Assembly: GCA_977017575.1 (NCBI GenBank)
Contig: CDRNVI010000069.1
Location: 248,001-312,000 of the forward strand
Length of the DNA: 64,000 nt
From: Paramoeba atlantica
Lineage: Eukaryota > Discosea
Direction of reading: 5' to 3'
Below are positions 9,704 through 18,744 of the stretch, one piece after another. The notes beneath the pieces were generated by a model, which saw only the letters and a list, made by a program, of their open reading frames with translations, had not been told where the DNA came from and did no database searches. Both the position numbers and the translations under genes were made by a program. Position 1 is the first letter of the stretch, and every line of letters starts with the position of its first letter.

Positions 9704-10045
9704 TTACTCGGCCCATTTAAAAAATGTACAATTCCCTGTTCCGCAAGTCAAGAATCTACGATTTTTATTAGGTGACGCTTTTGTTACTTCACGAAGCGAG
9801 GCAGCCTTCCCGCAAAAGCATTCATCCGGCTCTGTATTCAATTCTCTTTTCCAATGATTTGTTTTCTTTTGATAATTCGATGTTGTTGATGCTGCAGCGG
9901 CATTCAGAGGTACTTCGTCACTTGACGCAATATTTTCAAAGTTTAATAATGAGAACCACTTCGTCGAACACTGCGTTGCTCTTGAGGGGAGCCTGCTTTC
10001 TTCAAGATTATTGATCACACAAAAAAGAACGAGGAGGCTTAGCAT
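9704..10045 (-). CDS. Small GRF zinc-finger protein (113 aa)
   Basis: The C-terminal 40 residues carry the GRF-type zinc finger: C-F-C-G-K near residue 76, then N-K-N-R-R-F-L-T-C-G and C-T-F-F-K-W-A at the very end. GRF fingers bind single-stranded nucleic acid and normally sit at the end of repair or topology enzymes such as TOP3A, NEIL3, APE2 and TTF2. Here the finger is nearly the whole protein. A hydrophobic stretch opens the N-terminus (M-L-S-L-L-V-L-F-C-V-I), which is odd for a nuclear protein; the true start may lie further in. The ATG is at plus 10043-10045. Confidence 0.7.
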   Translation of the reverse strand: MLSLLVLFCVINNLEESRLPSRATQCSTKWFSLLNFENIASSDEVPLNAAAASTTSNYQKKTNHWKRELNTEPDECFCGKAASLREVTKASPNKNRRFLTCGTGNCTFFKWAE

Positions 10046-10616
10046 GGAAAATTAATAGTAAATAATATGGATGAATATTTTTTAGAGTGACAAGATAAAA
10101 CAGAACGCAATGGGTCCGTATTGTAAGTTCCGGGGCCGAGATAAATGCTTTGTCATAAAAACGAAACTGCAGAATGTGTACTTTAATTAGTAAGCTGCAT
10201 GATACCAGTTTACCACCATTGAAACTTGGCGGCGAAAACGATTTGGGCGTCGCCACGTTTTATGGCGATGCCAATAACCATTATATAGCACGGTGTAGGA
10301 AGCCGTGGGTGTCCGAGGTGCACCCTCCACACTACCGTAGAAATGTCAGGGTCATAGTTCCGGGAACGACGAGTGTAGTAAAGGCTAATGGGAAGTGTTT
10401 CATCCTGCGTGCTGCTTCGAGAGTGTCATAGGCCTTGTGTTTAGTGGCCTCTGCCCAGGCAAGAGTAAGGAGTGACCAGGACAAGCAAACTGCATGATCC
10501 TTTGGAAATAATGCTTCATTGAAACAATAAGCGCAAATGCAACAAATGATGGTGGTTGTAAAACTGTTGTCCTTCCTTCAGAGAGTCGTCCACTTCAATA
10601 GATACAGACAGTGCTA
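10046..10616. other. Spacer with no confident gene
   Basis: The 10,270-10,500 part is GC-richer than its flanks. On the minus strand it holds a short protein-like frame (A-Y-D-T-L-E-A-A-R-R-M-K-H-F) that lacks a matching ATG, so a decayed gene is possible. The rest is AT-rich without clear repeats. Confidence 0.4.
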
Positions 10617-11285
10617 TCAGAAGGCGCGTCGCATGTGCTTTTGTAACAACGATAAATTGTTTTGCATGAATGACGCAATCTCGTCTTGTGGTGTTCCTCT
10701 TAGTTGCAGCTCTCCACGCTTTGTAACCAAGTACTTAAGACATAACTCCTCAAGTTGCGCGTACACAGAGTCTACGACAATTCCCACCTTACCATACGCG
10801 TCTAAAACTTTTAAGCATGACTCGGCGGAAAGAGTTTGTTTGCAGGAGGACCGATTTATCAGTTCGGGTACAATACATCTCCAAAAAACTTCTTCAGCAT
10901 AGTTGTACTCGGCTAGTAAAGCAATGCATGCTAAAGTGGAGCTCTCAATCCCTGCAGCATTTCGAATATGAGCTGCCACCATATCTAATAAATGACGGGA
11001 ACGCAATTTGTGGGATAACATGTTTGTTAAAAGTGTGGCATTAAAAGACATATGCGTACCTTTCTCACAGTGTATGCAATTCTTACCAACTTTATCGTGA
11101 GCAATGTAACTCTGACAAAGTTGGGAAAGCAACCTTTGATTTTCAGGCAGCACTGGAGACGTTGACTCCCAGTACAAGTATTTTAGTTGCAGTAAACTTG
11201 CGTGTATGTCTTCTGCATCGGCAAATCCAAGTGATAACGAACTTTGAACTCTGCCCAACAAGTTCGACAAAACAGGTTTCTGCAT
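10617..11285 (-). CDS. Helical protein of unknown function (222 aa)
   Basis: The first ATG in frame is at plus 11283-11285. The protein is soluble and largely alpha-helical, with Leu/Ala-rich amphipathic segments and a Cys pair (C-I-H-C-E) near residue 70. The helical-pair pattern resembles RNA-binding helical-repeat proteins of mitochondria, such as the protein at 23505-25124. I see no diagnostic motif, and a family name would be guesswork. Confidence 0.7.
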   Translation of the reverse strand: MQKPVLSNLLGRVQSSLSLGFADAEDIHASLLQLKYLYWESTSPVLPENQRLLSQLCQSYIAHDKVGKNCIHCEKGTHMSFNATLLTNMLSHKLRSRHLLDMVAAHIRNAAGIESSTLACIALLAEYNYAEEVFWRCIVPELINRSSCKQTLSAESCLKVLDAYGKVGIVVDSVYAQLEELCLKYLVTKRGELQLRGTPQDEIASFMQNNLSLLQKHMRRAF

Positions 11286-11338
11286 GCTCACCTCGTTAAG
11301 ACACTATGAAACAATATTTGGATCCTATTACAGTGTTA

Positions 11339-11737
11339 TAAAGGGGGGGTACGTCTATTGTTGGCAATCATCTATTGTTGGCAAACTAATAAAATCACCT
11401 ATTGTTGGCAATCGGTTATTGTTGACATTTAATTAGTTTTTTTTGACCCATTGCCATGTATGACGGATAAACTCCTGGAATCTGCTAAAGTAAAAATTTC
11501 CACTTTTTTCGAAACTTTTCGAAAATTTCCTCTTTTTCGAGGATACGTATACGTATGTATCCTCGTGTATGTGAGGGGGGGGTGATGGTAGTGTAAGTGA
11601 TAAAAGTAGCGTAAGTTACCTTGATAGCCAACAATAGATGATTTTATTGCCGTTCCATCTATTGTTGGTTAAGGTGGGTATTGTATCATCTATTGTTGGC
11701 AAAAAAAGTTGCCAACAATAGACGAGCCCCCCCTTTA
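11339..11737. mobile_element. TA-flanked element with internal ATCTATTGTTGGC repeats
   Basis: The ends read TA-AAGGGGGGGTACGTCTATTG and, inverted, TA-AAGGGGGGGCTCGTCTATTG. The word CTATTGTTGGC or its complement occurs about seven times, clustered in the two terminal regions like subterminal transposase-binding sites. No ORF is present. Confidence 0.75.
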
Positions 11738-12338
11738 TTTAATTACGGTATTATTTAATTACGCTTTTAAGGTTATTTTTGGCTAAAATTAATCTTAATT
11801 AAATTAACCGTAATATAATACACTCGCAAATTAATAATTTTAGAACACACTTTTTGAATAACTTTTATGCGCCCAAGACATTGGATTCGTCTGTGATCAT
11901 TTTGTAAGGGCTTGTGTTTCGTATGAAAGCGAGGTCGATGGTGATAGACATGAAAAAAAGTATTTTTGTTCGGGGCTAAAAATAATCTTAATTAAAAATA
12001 ACCGTAATTAAAAATAACCGTAATATAATCCACCCGTATTTGAATACTTCACTGTATTTCTATATATTCGTTAATTTTATGACCAGTTGACCATTGACGA
12101 GTTGCAAATTAACCTTAGCACGTGGGACCTTAGATACTTAGAAGTCCCCCAATAGTCTTTTTTACTACTGTTTGTAACACAGGATTGTACACAGATTTGT
12201 ACTAACAGAATAGTATTGTTTCATTGGATGTGAACTTGTAAAAAAGGTAAGACCAATATTTTTACCAAAGCGACAACAAAGGTATCTTGTATTTGCATGC
12301 TTACTATAGTAAAGTGTCTCATTAGAATGCAAAGACCA
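11738..12338. repeat. AT-rich spacer with a duplicated AACCGTAATATAAT block
   Basis: A segment with GGCTAAAA(T/A)TAATCTTAATTAA and ATAACCGTAATATAAT-like words occurs at about 11779-11824 and again at 11974-12033. It looks like two related insertions or a local duplication. No gene is evident; the block precedes the 3' end of the endonuclease III gene. Confidence 0.5.
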
Positions 12339-13103
12339 TTAGTTTCGGCGAGCGCTCGGACACAAATCGAACAACGGACAGTTTTGGCACTTTGGTCTTT
12401 GACTAGTGCACAATGTTTGACCGAACCCCACGACCAATGGGTTTATTTGGGCCCAATGCTCTCTCGGCAACCATTGCTGAAGTTCTTCTGCTGTTTTCTG
12501 CGGTGTATTCGCTCGTGCAGAGACCCATCTCCACCGTTGAAATATGCGCTCCATATGTACATCCACGCTAATGCCCTCTACAATGTTGTGACAACATTGT
12601 AGAAAGAGATGTGCCATCTTTGAACCCACCCCGGGAAAGGAACATAGCTGTTGAAAGTTGGCTGGGATTCGACCTTGATGCTGCGTGAGGATTTGTTCAG
12701 TTGTCTTTTTAATGTAATCCGTCTTCTTATTGTGAAACCCTACTCCGGAAAGAAGCTCATTTAATGTGGAGCGGGGTAGCTGATGAATAGATTCCGGGGT
12801 AAGTCCGTTATGTTGCACTAACTTCTGAACAGTCAGAGAAGTTACTTCATCTTTGGTTTGACTACTTAGCATGAGAGAAATCAGTGTGCGGTATTCCCTT
12901 ACCTTTTTAAGGTCAGCAGTTTCAATAGAGTCCATGCAACGAGTACGCTTCCTTCCACTTCGAGATAGTCTCACCTGTTTTTCAGACGCCCATTGGTCAA
13001 AAAGTGCTCCAGCGCCCATAGAATCTACTGGGGCTCTATTCGTCTTTCGATACTGGATTAACCTTGTCAGGAGCTGACTCCAATCTTTTGGCGCTTTGGT
13101 CAT
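12339..13103 (-). CDS. NTH1: Endonuclease III homologue (NTH1-type DNA glycosylase/AP lyase)
   Basis: A base-excision-repair enzyme that removes oxidised pyrimidines and cuts abasic sites. All diagnostic elements are visible in the 254 residues: the helix-hairpin-helix F-P-G-V-G-S-K at 156-162 ending in the catalytic Lys162, the catalytic Asp181 in S-V-D-V-H, and an iron-sulphur loop with Cys at 232, 239, 242 and 248 (C-X6-C-X2-C-X5-C). The N-terminal 60 residues are basic and could carry a nuclear or mitochondrial signal. The usual GRKTA of the hairpin is GSKMA here. The ATG at 13101-13103 directly follows a strong candidate acceptor. Confidence 0.95.
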   Translation of the reverse strand: MTKAPKDWSQLLTRLIQYRKTNRAPVDSMGAGALFDQWASEKQVRLSRSGRKRTRCMDSIETADLKKVREYRTLISLMLSSQTKDEVTSLTVQKLVQHNGLTPESIHQLPRSTLNELLSGVGFHNKKTDYIKKTTEQILTQHQGRIPANFQQLCSFPGVGSKMAHLFLQCCHNIVEGISVDVHMERIFQRWRWVSARANTPQKTAEELQQWLPREHWAQINPLVVGFGQTLCTSQRPKCQNCPLFDLCPSARRN

Positions 13104-13147
13104 GTGAAACTTTAAGAAAAGCGAAAAAAGAGTAAGAAGAAATGTAC
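13104..13147 (-). promoter_or_regulatory. Candidate spliced-leader acceptor of the NTH1 gene
   Basis: On the minus strand an almost pure pyrimidine run of about 35 bases (TTTCTTCTTACTCTTTTTTC, then GCTTTTCTTAAAG) ends in AG nine bases before the ATG. This is the layout expected of a trans-splice acceptor in kinetoplastids. Confidence 0.5.
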
Positions 13148-13377
13148 GTCATGCACATGTATCCTATGAAATGCAGTTTTTTGATTTTTTGTACACCTAT
13201 TTATACCCTTCATTAAAATGTGCACTTCTGTAGGAGACTGAGTCTTGCTGACTTGCTCACTGACAAAACGCGTCCGCCGAACTGTACGGACGTTAACATG
13301 ACGTGCCCCCCTAGACCCCCTGGAAAAAGACCCCCCTAGAAGTATATTGCAAAATGGCTTGTAATTTTATTTCTTGC

Positions 13378-13908
13378 TCATTCGTCCGAGTCCTCGAACT
13401 TCGTACTCCGCACACTATCATTCAGCTCTACCGCATAGACTTTATTTTTGTTTTTTTGCTTTTCCTTGGTAAAGTTTTTGCCCCGGACTGTGACCAACTT
13501 ACGGTTTAGGGGATGCTGCATATCTCGCATAAACGCACTATTATCGCGCACCTCGTCGTGGTCGAATGTCACGCGTTCGGCATCAATACGACAAAAAGGG
13601 CGAGAAGGGTTGTGTCTCGCCTGTTTCTGTGGTGGATAGACTGTATTTATCTGAGCTTGCTCGTCCGGTGGGGTTTCCATTCGGTTAGTTGTTTTCTTTT
13701 CGGGATAGACTGGAGAGACACCCTTAGAAGAAACTGTGTTCTGTACGATAGCTTCTTTTTTTATGACTTTGTCCGTTAACTTTCGCTTAAATTGCTTGTA
13801 TAATTGCTTTCCTTCGACTTCGTCGTGAAGAATAAGTTTCAAGTACTTTAAGACTAAACTCTCTACGTTCGTCCCAAGCAATCCATTTTTCGGGAAATCA
13901 TTCATCAT
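13378..13908 (-). CDS. Nopp140/SRP40-type nucleolar protein (short form)
   Basis: The C-terminal 70 residues match the SRP40/Nopp140 C-terminal domain: R-P-F-C-R-I-D, V-R-D-N-S, T-V-R-G-K-N-F-T-K-E-K and the closing K-F-E-D-S-D-E. Near residue 10-45 a LisH-like segment (V-L-K-Y-L-K-L-I-L-H-D) is followed by K-Q-F-K-R-K-L. Nopp140 chaperones snoRNPs in the nucleolus. The long acidic/serine repeat middle of animal and yeast proteins is absent, so this is a minimal form of 176 residues. The first in-frame ATG is at 13906-13908; the frame upstream has none. Confidence 0.85.
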   Translation of the reverse strand: MMNDFPKNGLLGTNVESLVLKYLKLILHDEVEGKQLYKQFKRKLTDKVIKKEAIVQNTVSSKGVSPVYPEKKTTNRMETPPDEQAQINTVYPPQKQARHNPSRPFCRIDAERVTFDHDEVRDNSAFMRDMQHPLNRKLVTVRGKNFTKEKQKNKNKVYAVELNDSVRSTKFEDSDE

Positions 13909-14108
13909 ATTTTTTTTCCTAGCCCAAATATTCGGAAAAAAATAGCTTTTCGTTGGCAAGAAACAAATGCATGACTTGCATCTTGTGCTACAAGATTAAT
14001 AACAGTACTACAAGACCATAACAGTAAACTTACAAGCTTATTTCAATATGCAGAGACGTGTGTGTTCTAAAAGTCTCAGAACAAAGGGCCAATTTCCAAC
14101 CCACCCCC

Positions 14109-14993
14109 TCACTCCCCACCCTCCTCTCTACTCCAATACCTCCTCTCCGACAGAAACGGCGCCAACGCAAAGATCACCCCATGGCGATACGTCTCCGCCC
14201 GCGGCAACTGCCCCCCCGTCAACACCCCCATCGCCCCCAACCCCTCCCGTACCCCCTCCACCCCCGACACCTCCTCCAGCACCTCCCCCAGCTCCCTCCC
14301 CTGCTCCAGGATCGGTCTCATCAACACCTCCCCTAGGGCGTACCGTCCACTACTCCCCACCCCCTCCACCCCGGTCTCACGGTGTACGATCACCACCCAC
14401 CCGGACTCATAGTAGTGACGCCCACTACTACTGCTACCCCCACTCCCACTCCCCCCGACACGCTCTATCCCCCCCTCTATCCCCACACCGTAGTCCACGG
14501 GGCCGTTGTGTGCGGCCGCCGCGGCGTGCAGGGCGCCCACGGCCCGGTTACGTGCGCCTTGGATCGTGGCGGCGACGTCCAGGGGCTGGGGCGGGACCCC
14601 GGTGGGTACGGCGTGGGGGGTGATGCGGTGGGTGTGGGAGGGGAAGCACTGGGTGAGGGCGGCGTGGACCGCGGAGAGCTTGGCCGGGTTGGTGGTGCCG
14701 ACAGCCCAGCGGAGGGTGGGGGAGGGAGAAGAAGGAGGTGATGATGACGGGGATGAGGAAACGGAAACAAAGGAAGGGGAAGCAGAAGAGGAAGAAGAAG
14801 AAGCAGAAGAGGGAGATGGTGAAGGGGAAGAAGCTGAAGCTGAAGATGATGAAGAGAGGGCGGAGGAAGGGGGGGAAGACATGGAGGGCTTGATGTCTTG
14901 GGGAGAGATGGAAGGGAAGGAATGGAGGAGGAGGAGGAGGAAGAGGGGAAGGAGGGGAGAAAGGGGAAGGGGTCGTTGGGGGTGGTGGGACAT
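14109..14993 (-). CDS. Non-canonical purine NTP phosphatase, NTPase_I-T (YjjX/inosine-xanthosine triphosphatase) family
   Basis: From residue 95 the protein follows the family: V-G-T-T-N-P-A-K-L-S-A-V, then Q-P-L-D...G-A-R-N-R-A, D-Y-G-V-G-I-E-G-G-I, a V-V-I core strand, E-L-G-E-V and G-A-M-G-V-L-T-G-G...A-L-A-P-F. These enzymes hydrolyse ITP/XTP and keep damaged purines out of nucleic acids. The first 95 residues are a hydrophobic stretch (L-P-L-F-L-L-L-L-L-H-S) followed by a Ser/Pro-only region, suggesting a signal or targeting extension, or a start placed too far upstream. A Gly/Ser loop (G-G-S-G-S-G-G-S) interrupts the domain. The catalytic half is GC-rich. Confidence 0.85.
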   Translation of the reverse strand: MSHHPQRPLPLSPLLPLFLLLLLHSFPSISPQDIKPSMSSPPSSALSSSSSASASSPSPSPSSASSSSSSASPSFVSVSSSPSSSPPSSPSPTLRWAVGTTNPAKLSAVHAALTQCFPSHTHRITPHAVPTGVPPQPLDVAATIQGARNRAVGALHAAAAAHNGPVDYGVGIEGGIERVGGSGSGGSSSSGRHYYESGWVVIVHRETGVEGVGSSGRYALGEVLMRPILEQGRELGEVLEEVSGVEGVREGLGAMGVLTGGQLPRAETYRHGVIFALAPFLSERRYWSREEGGE

Positions 14994-15521
14994 GGGAGAT
15001 GGGGGAGAGAGGGTAGGGAGGGTTGTGGATAGGGATGAGAAAAAAATCCTAGGGAAAACATGTGGGATGGGGTGTGTATAGGGAACGCACTACAGTGCTT
15101 TTGAGGGGCGGGTGATGTGGGCCGAAACCTCACCGAAACTTCGACTCGCAACCCCTCATGTACATGCTGGAACTAACGGATGAATGAAAACGCCGAGGAA
15201 TCGAGTTCTCTTTCTAAATTAACGTATCAACACCAACTTCACTGGGTGATGACCAAGATTGGGCTTTAAAGTAATATTTCGGTGGATATTCAGTAGTTGG
15301 GGTGAAAGAGTCTGTATTGCAACATCCGATACGAACATTTTCAAGCTAATTATGATAAAAAAAAACTAGCAATTTTTTTTTATGATCTCTGACACCAGAG
15401 GTTCTTCAGATAGCCCATCGGATGAGAAATCGTCACCACATGCGAAATAATTAGTAAGCTACAAAGTGCTATGACGGGTTTCTGATCTGCATAATCATCC
15501 ACGGGTAATTCTTCGATATTT
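14994..15521. other. Spacer without recognised gene
   Basis: Starts purine-rich on the plus strand (pyrimidine-rich upstream of the minus-strand ATG, a possible acceptor region) and turns AT-rich after 15,180. No repeat end or reliable ORF was seen. Confidence 0.4.
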
Positions 15522-16205
15522 ATGATACACACTAAGCGATGCACACTCTTCGAGTCTTGTAGACAGGAATTCGTTAAGTTCTTTATGTGCATCCCTTTGT
15601 GTGTCAATCTGCCTTCACTGGATGAGCGTATTGAAGCCATCGGTTACTTTCCAGATGGACAATTTTTGGCTGGTGACATGCGTCGAAACAACGGCAACGT
15701 TTGGGTTCTTTTTCATCGTGTTAATACACTGTTGTTTGTCGTACTACAATCTGTTATGAGCTCCTCCGACACTCTCAGTATGCATCTCGACCTCCCGGGG
15801 ATGCGCAGCCCCCCTGATTGGCTTCTCGAGGCCGAAACCTTACAACGCCCTGATGCCGTAGTGTCTCTCCGCGACGGCTCTGAGTTTATCATTGAGCTCA
15901 CCAGCCCGTGGGAAGACAACATACAGGCTGCTTTTGAGCGAAAGCTACATAAATATGCCACACTTCTTCAACACCGTAAGTTGCGGCATCCGAACACACA
16001 CCTCCTTGTGTTCGAAATAGGAGCGCGCGGAAGTCTTCATCACTCGTCACGAGCCCTAAATCTTTTGTTCCCGAGCGACAAAACAAAAGCTAGCAAATGT
16101 CATGAGGAAATGGTCACCAGAGCGCAGAGAGGAAGCTTCATACTTTTTCAGAACCGTGACTCCCCGCTCTGGACCCCAATTGACGTTGCGGTCAATGATG
16201 GGTAA
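15522..16205 (+). CDS. PD-(D/E)XK nuclease-like ORF, probably retroelement derived
   Basis: A 227-codon plus-strand ORF, against the direction of every cellular gene here. It contains R-P-D-A-V-V...F-I-I-E-L-T-S-P-W-E-D-N, then A-F-E-R-K-L-H-K-Y-A-T-L and F-E-I-G-A-R-G. That is the D...ExT...K layout of PD-(D/E)XK domains found with reverse-transcriptase elements in many eukaryotes (R-P-D, E-L-T-V-P-W-E, K-R-x-K-Y). No reverse transcriptase lies nearby, so it is a stray domain or a 3' end of a dead element. The Tc1-like element that follows starts within 60 bases. Confidence 0.6.
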   Translation: MIHTKRCTLFESCRQEFVKFFMCIPLCVNLPSLDERIEAIGYFPDGQFLAGDMRRNNGNVWVLFHRVNTLLFVVLQSVMSSSDTLSMHLDLPGMRSPPDWLLEAETLQRPDAVVSLRDGSEFIIELTSPWEDNIQAAFERKLHKYATLLQHRKLRHPNTHLLVFEIGARGSLHHSSRALNLLFPSDKTKASKCHEEMVTRAQRGSFILFQNRDSPLWTPIDVAVNDG

Positions 16206-16261
16206 TGACCGTTCGGAAGGCGCGTTGTGTGCGCGCTTACTGTGACATAATTTTTCCGAAA

Positions 16262-17300
16262 TAGTCTTGTCCGAAATGGCAAAAAAAATATTTTTCCAAA
16301 ATCATTTCCCCTATTGTATTTTGATAGTTTGGGGCGTGTACTAGCTTTCTACGACGTTGTCTTCGCAGTACACCCTTTCTCGGAGCCGTGGTATGCCCTC
16401 GAAAATGACCCATTTTTGACTAAACGAGGGTGAAAAAGTATTTTTCGGACCCCAAGGGGCCTTTTTGTGTCGAAAGAATGGTATGGTTGGAGTCGCATTC
16501 TCTATCCAATACGTTCGGTAGGCCTTCATTCATGCCTACGAGTGATCTCCCACGCGCACATGTCGGATTTAATGCTCTGAGAGCAAGAATACCCAAAAAT
16601 GATCCCTTTTTTACCCGAAAATCGGCACGCGAAGCAGGTTGTCACGAGAACACTGCGAAGCGTTGGATCCAGCGATACGAGGAGACAGGGGACGTGGATA
16701 GGTCTCCTTACAAGGAGCGTCAATCAATCGTCATGACTCCAGAGCTAATAACCCGGGCTATATCCCTCATTGATGAAGGTACACGAGATTTGCCATATGG
16801 AATTCCGTCATGGTCGTGTCAACCTCGTGTCAACCCTTCAGTCCGAAGGGTTTTATTGTTCCCGGCGCTCTATCACGCGCACTTTAAAGCGTGAAGGCAT
16901 CATTTTGCGCACTGTCCCCCGTCGTCCAGCTCTTACGGCTGCCCACAAGCAAAAACGAGTTGAGCTGTGCCGCGAGCTGTCGGAGTGGACCCCTCGTGAT
17001 CTCGAGTCCATTATTTGGACTCGATTATTGTTCCCCAATTTTCTGAAGAGACATTCAGTCGCTGTTGTGGTGATGGATAACTGTCCTATCCACAATACTG
17101 CACGTTGTCATTTTGATGAAAATAGTGTCACAATGCTAGCTTGGTCCCCCAAGTCTCCTGATCTCAACCCCATCGAAAATATTTGGGGGCAAATTGAATC
17201 ACACAAAAATACTAAATGTCCTAAAAATAGGGGGGAATTGCGTGATGCAATACATTCAGGGATTGAATTGTTGAAAAGAGAATAACATGGCGTGTTTTTA
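16262..17300 (+). pseudogene. Tc1/mariner transposase, frameshifted and internally deleted
   Basis: Two overlapping plus-strand frames (16430-16894 and 16770-17285) together show an N-terminal helix-turn-helix region (S-A-R-E-A-G...T-A-K-R-W-I-Q-R-Y). The later frame continues with R-S-I-T-R-T-L-K-R-E-G and then the DDE core V-V-V-M-D-N-C-P-I-H-N-T, ending S-P-D-L-N-P-I-E-N-I-W. The stretch between I-I-W-T and L-L-F-P-N-F is too short, so the first catalytic Asp region is deleted. The frame shift near 16,800 confirms inactivity. The 5' flank at 16304-16354 reappears at 33400-33449. Confidence 0.85.
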
Positions 17301-17578
17301 AGTACTTTACAGAGCATGCCTAGACGAATTAAGATCGTACTTGAAAAAAATGGGGGTCATTGTGGATATTAGTCAGCTGTTTTACTATTTTTTGCAGCTG
17401 CAGTTGTCACTTTTACCCCCTTTGGCATATGGACCCACCCCCTGGATGCGGGAAACGCATTATCACATGACACGTAACTCTGCGAGAGCTCTCGAATGCG
17501 GTGCTATTTTCCAAAATTGGCCAAGTTACACAAATATTGACCCCCCCCCACATTTTCGTGCCCACCCCTGTATGTTGA

Positions 17579-17612
17579 AAACAACCACCGCGTTTAACGA
17601 AGAGCCTAATAA
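17579..17612. repeat. Half of a fold-back repeat (AACCACCGCGTTTAACGAAG)
   Basis: One arm of the fold-back family seen complete at 27185-27279 and 33535-33622. Single arms also lie near 42860 and 55733. It carries no coding sequence. Confidence 0.6.
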
Positions 17613-17824
17613 ACCAAGCCATTCAGGGACATTTATAGAAAATCAAAGTTCTAGTGCTCTAATACTGGCACACCAGGGCGACAAAAGGTGTGACACACTT
17701 ATAGAGTTCGGTAGCGTATCGATACTATATGGTATGATACACATGAACGTTCCCGTTAGAGTCTTCCGTATTCAGTGGGAACTCGGCAGCATCCAAGGGC
17801 CCCTCAGCAAAGTTCCGCAGAGGA

Positions 17825-18019
17825 CATAAACCCCCCACAGCGAATAAGTCACCCCCCTCTTTTTTTGTACAACGAGGCTTAGGGGGGTTGCGGCACCACT
17901 TTTTCGTTCAAAATTTTGAGTTCTGCACGTTCCCGATGTTTTTAGACCTTTTCACAAAAAAAAATGCGTTTTGATTTTTGTCATGCCAATATTACCTGAA
18001 AAATCTCATGTTCCTCGAC
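17825..18019. mobile_element. TA/poly-C element end, shared with 44063-44274
   Basis: TA-AACCCCCCACAGCGAATAAG starts a block of about 195 bp that is repeated at 44063-44274 up to CTCATGTTCCTCGAC, with few differences. The inner word CACTTTTTCGTTCAAAATTT also lies, inverted, in the Tc1-like element at 21302-22286. All are therefore related ends of one Tc1/mariner-type family. Confidence 0.7.
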
Positions 18020-18186
18020 ATGACCCTCGGCGCCCCCTGGCCGCCCTCCTCGTCAGCCGTCTTCGCCTGTCCTCTGTGCCGCGCTCCTCGCCTGCCTTCT
18101 TCGCCCTCACTCTTGACTAGCGTCCTGGCCACTCAATTCGACCCTCTGCCCTGCCCTCTTCGCCCCCCTCCTTCATCCATGCGCCA
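18020..18186. repeat. C/T-rich tract
   Basis: About 165 bp dominated by CCTC, CTTCG and CCCTC words. The element repeat ends exactly where it begins, and a structured block follows. It is the second of three pyrimidine-tract-plus-GC-block loci in the window. Confidence 0.5.
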
Positions 18187-18345
18187 CCCGCCTGACCGCC
18201 CGTGAGGAAAGTCCGGTGCTTTCTTGTATGATCGAGCGTTTCGACGCTCTCATGTTAGAAGATCACGCTTTCGCGTGGAGCACCGGCAGGGCGACCCACG
18301 CGTGAAGTAGGAAGCCACAGCTCTTAGGAGCCAAATGGCTTGAAT
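18187..18345 (+). ncRNA. Candidate structured RNA: three-way junction with GAGGAAAGTCCGG
   Basis: CCGGTGCT (about 18,210) pairs with AGCACCGG (about 18,278). The pair encloses two small hairpins with TTTC-type loops: GAGCG/CGCTC and CACGC/GCGTG. A further AGCCA/TGGCT stem follows. The bases GAGGAAAGTCCGG just before the first arm equal the conserved P4 entry of bacterial RNase P RNA. The matching 3' half (ACAGAA..GGCTTA) is not found, so I do not call it RNase P. Transcription is unknown. Confidence 0.35.
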
Positions 18346-18744
18346 AACAACAATAACAATTATTTCTATAATGGACGAAAAGACTTCTGAAATGTGGAAG
18401 CTAAACAAATGTGATGTATTCTCGAACTCATATAACGCTTCGACTACCGCAAATATTGCATGTTCCTGGTCTGCTGCAGTGCCGAAAACTGCCGAGAGAC
18501 TCCATAAAAAACAATAAAAGTGGTCGTTCCAACTTGTGCCCCCCCGGTACAATAACTGGCTATAGGCACATTAACCCGGAACAGGGTTTAAAAAGAAAAG
18601 TACCTATTGAAAAGACCCATGCTACAAAGAACAGGGCCTTCAAAGTACGCATATTCATCAACTGTGTATGGCCACTCTCTTACACGACTCGCAAAGCTTC
18701 ATTAGGAAAGGATGACTGGAGAACAGGTCGGTCGCGCTGCCAAG
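18346..18744. other. Spacer without recognised gene
   Basis: AT-rich, with one CCCCCCCGGTAC motif near 18,540 that could be a lone element end. Nothing else is recognised before the 3' end of the GDI gene. Confidence 0.4.

Noticed and set aside
14048-15081. Long Pro-, Gly- and Glu-rich plus-strand ORFs over the ITPase-like gene
   Set aside because: They are shadows of the GC-rich, low-complexity minus-strand gene, which has clear family motifs.
18187-18560. RNase P RNA gene
   Set aside because: Only the GAGGAAAGTCCGG word fits; the 3' P4 partner and the specificity domain are absent. Kept as an unnamed structured-RNA candidate.
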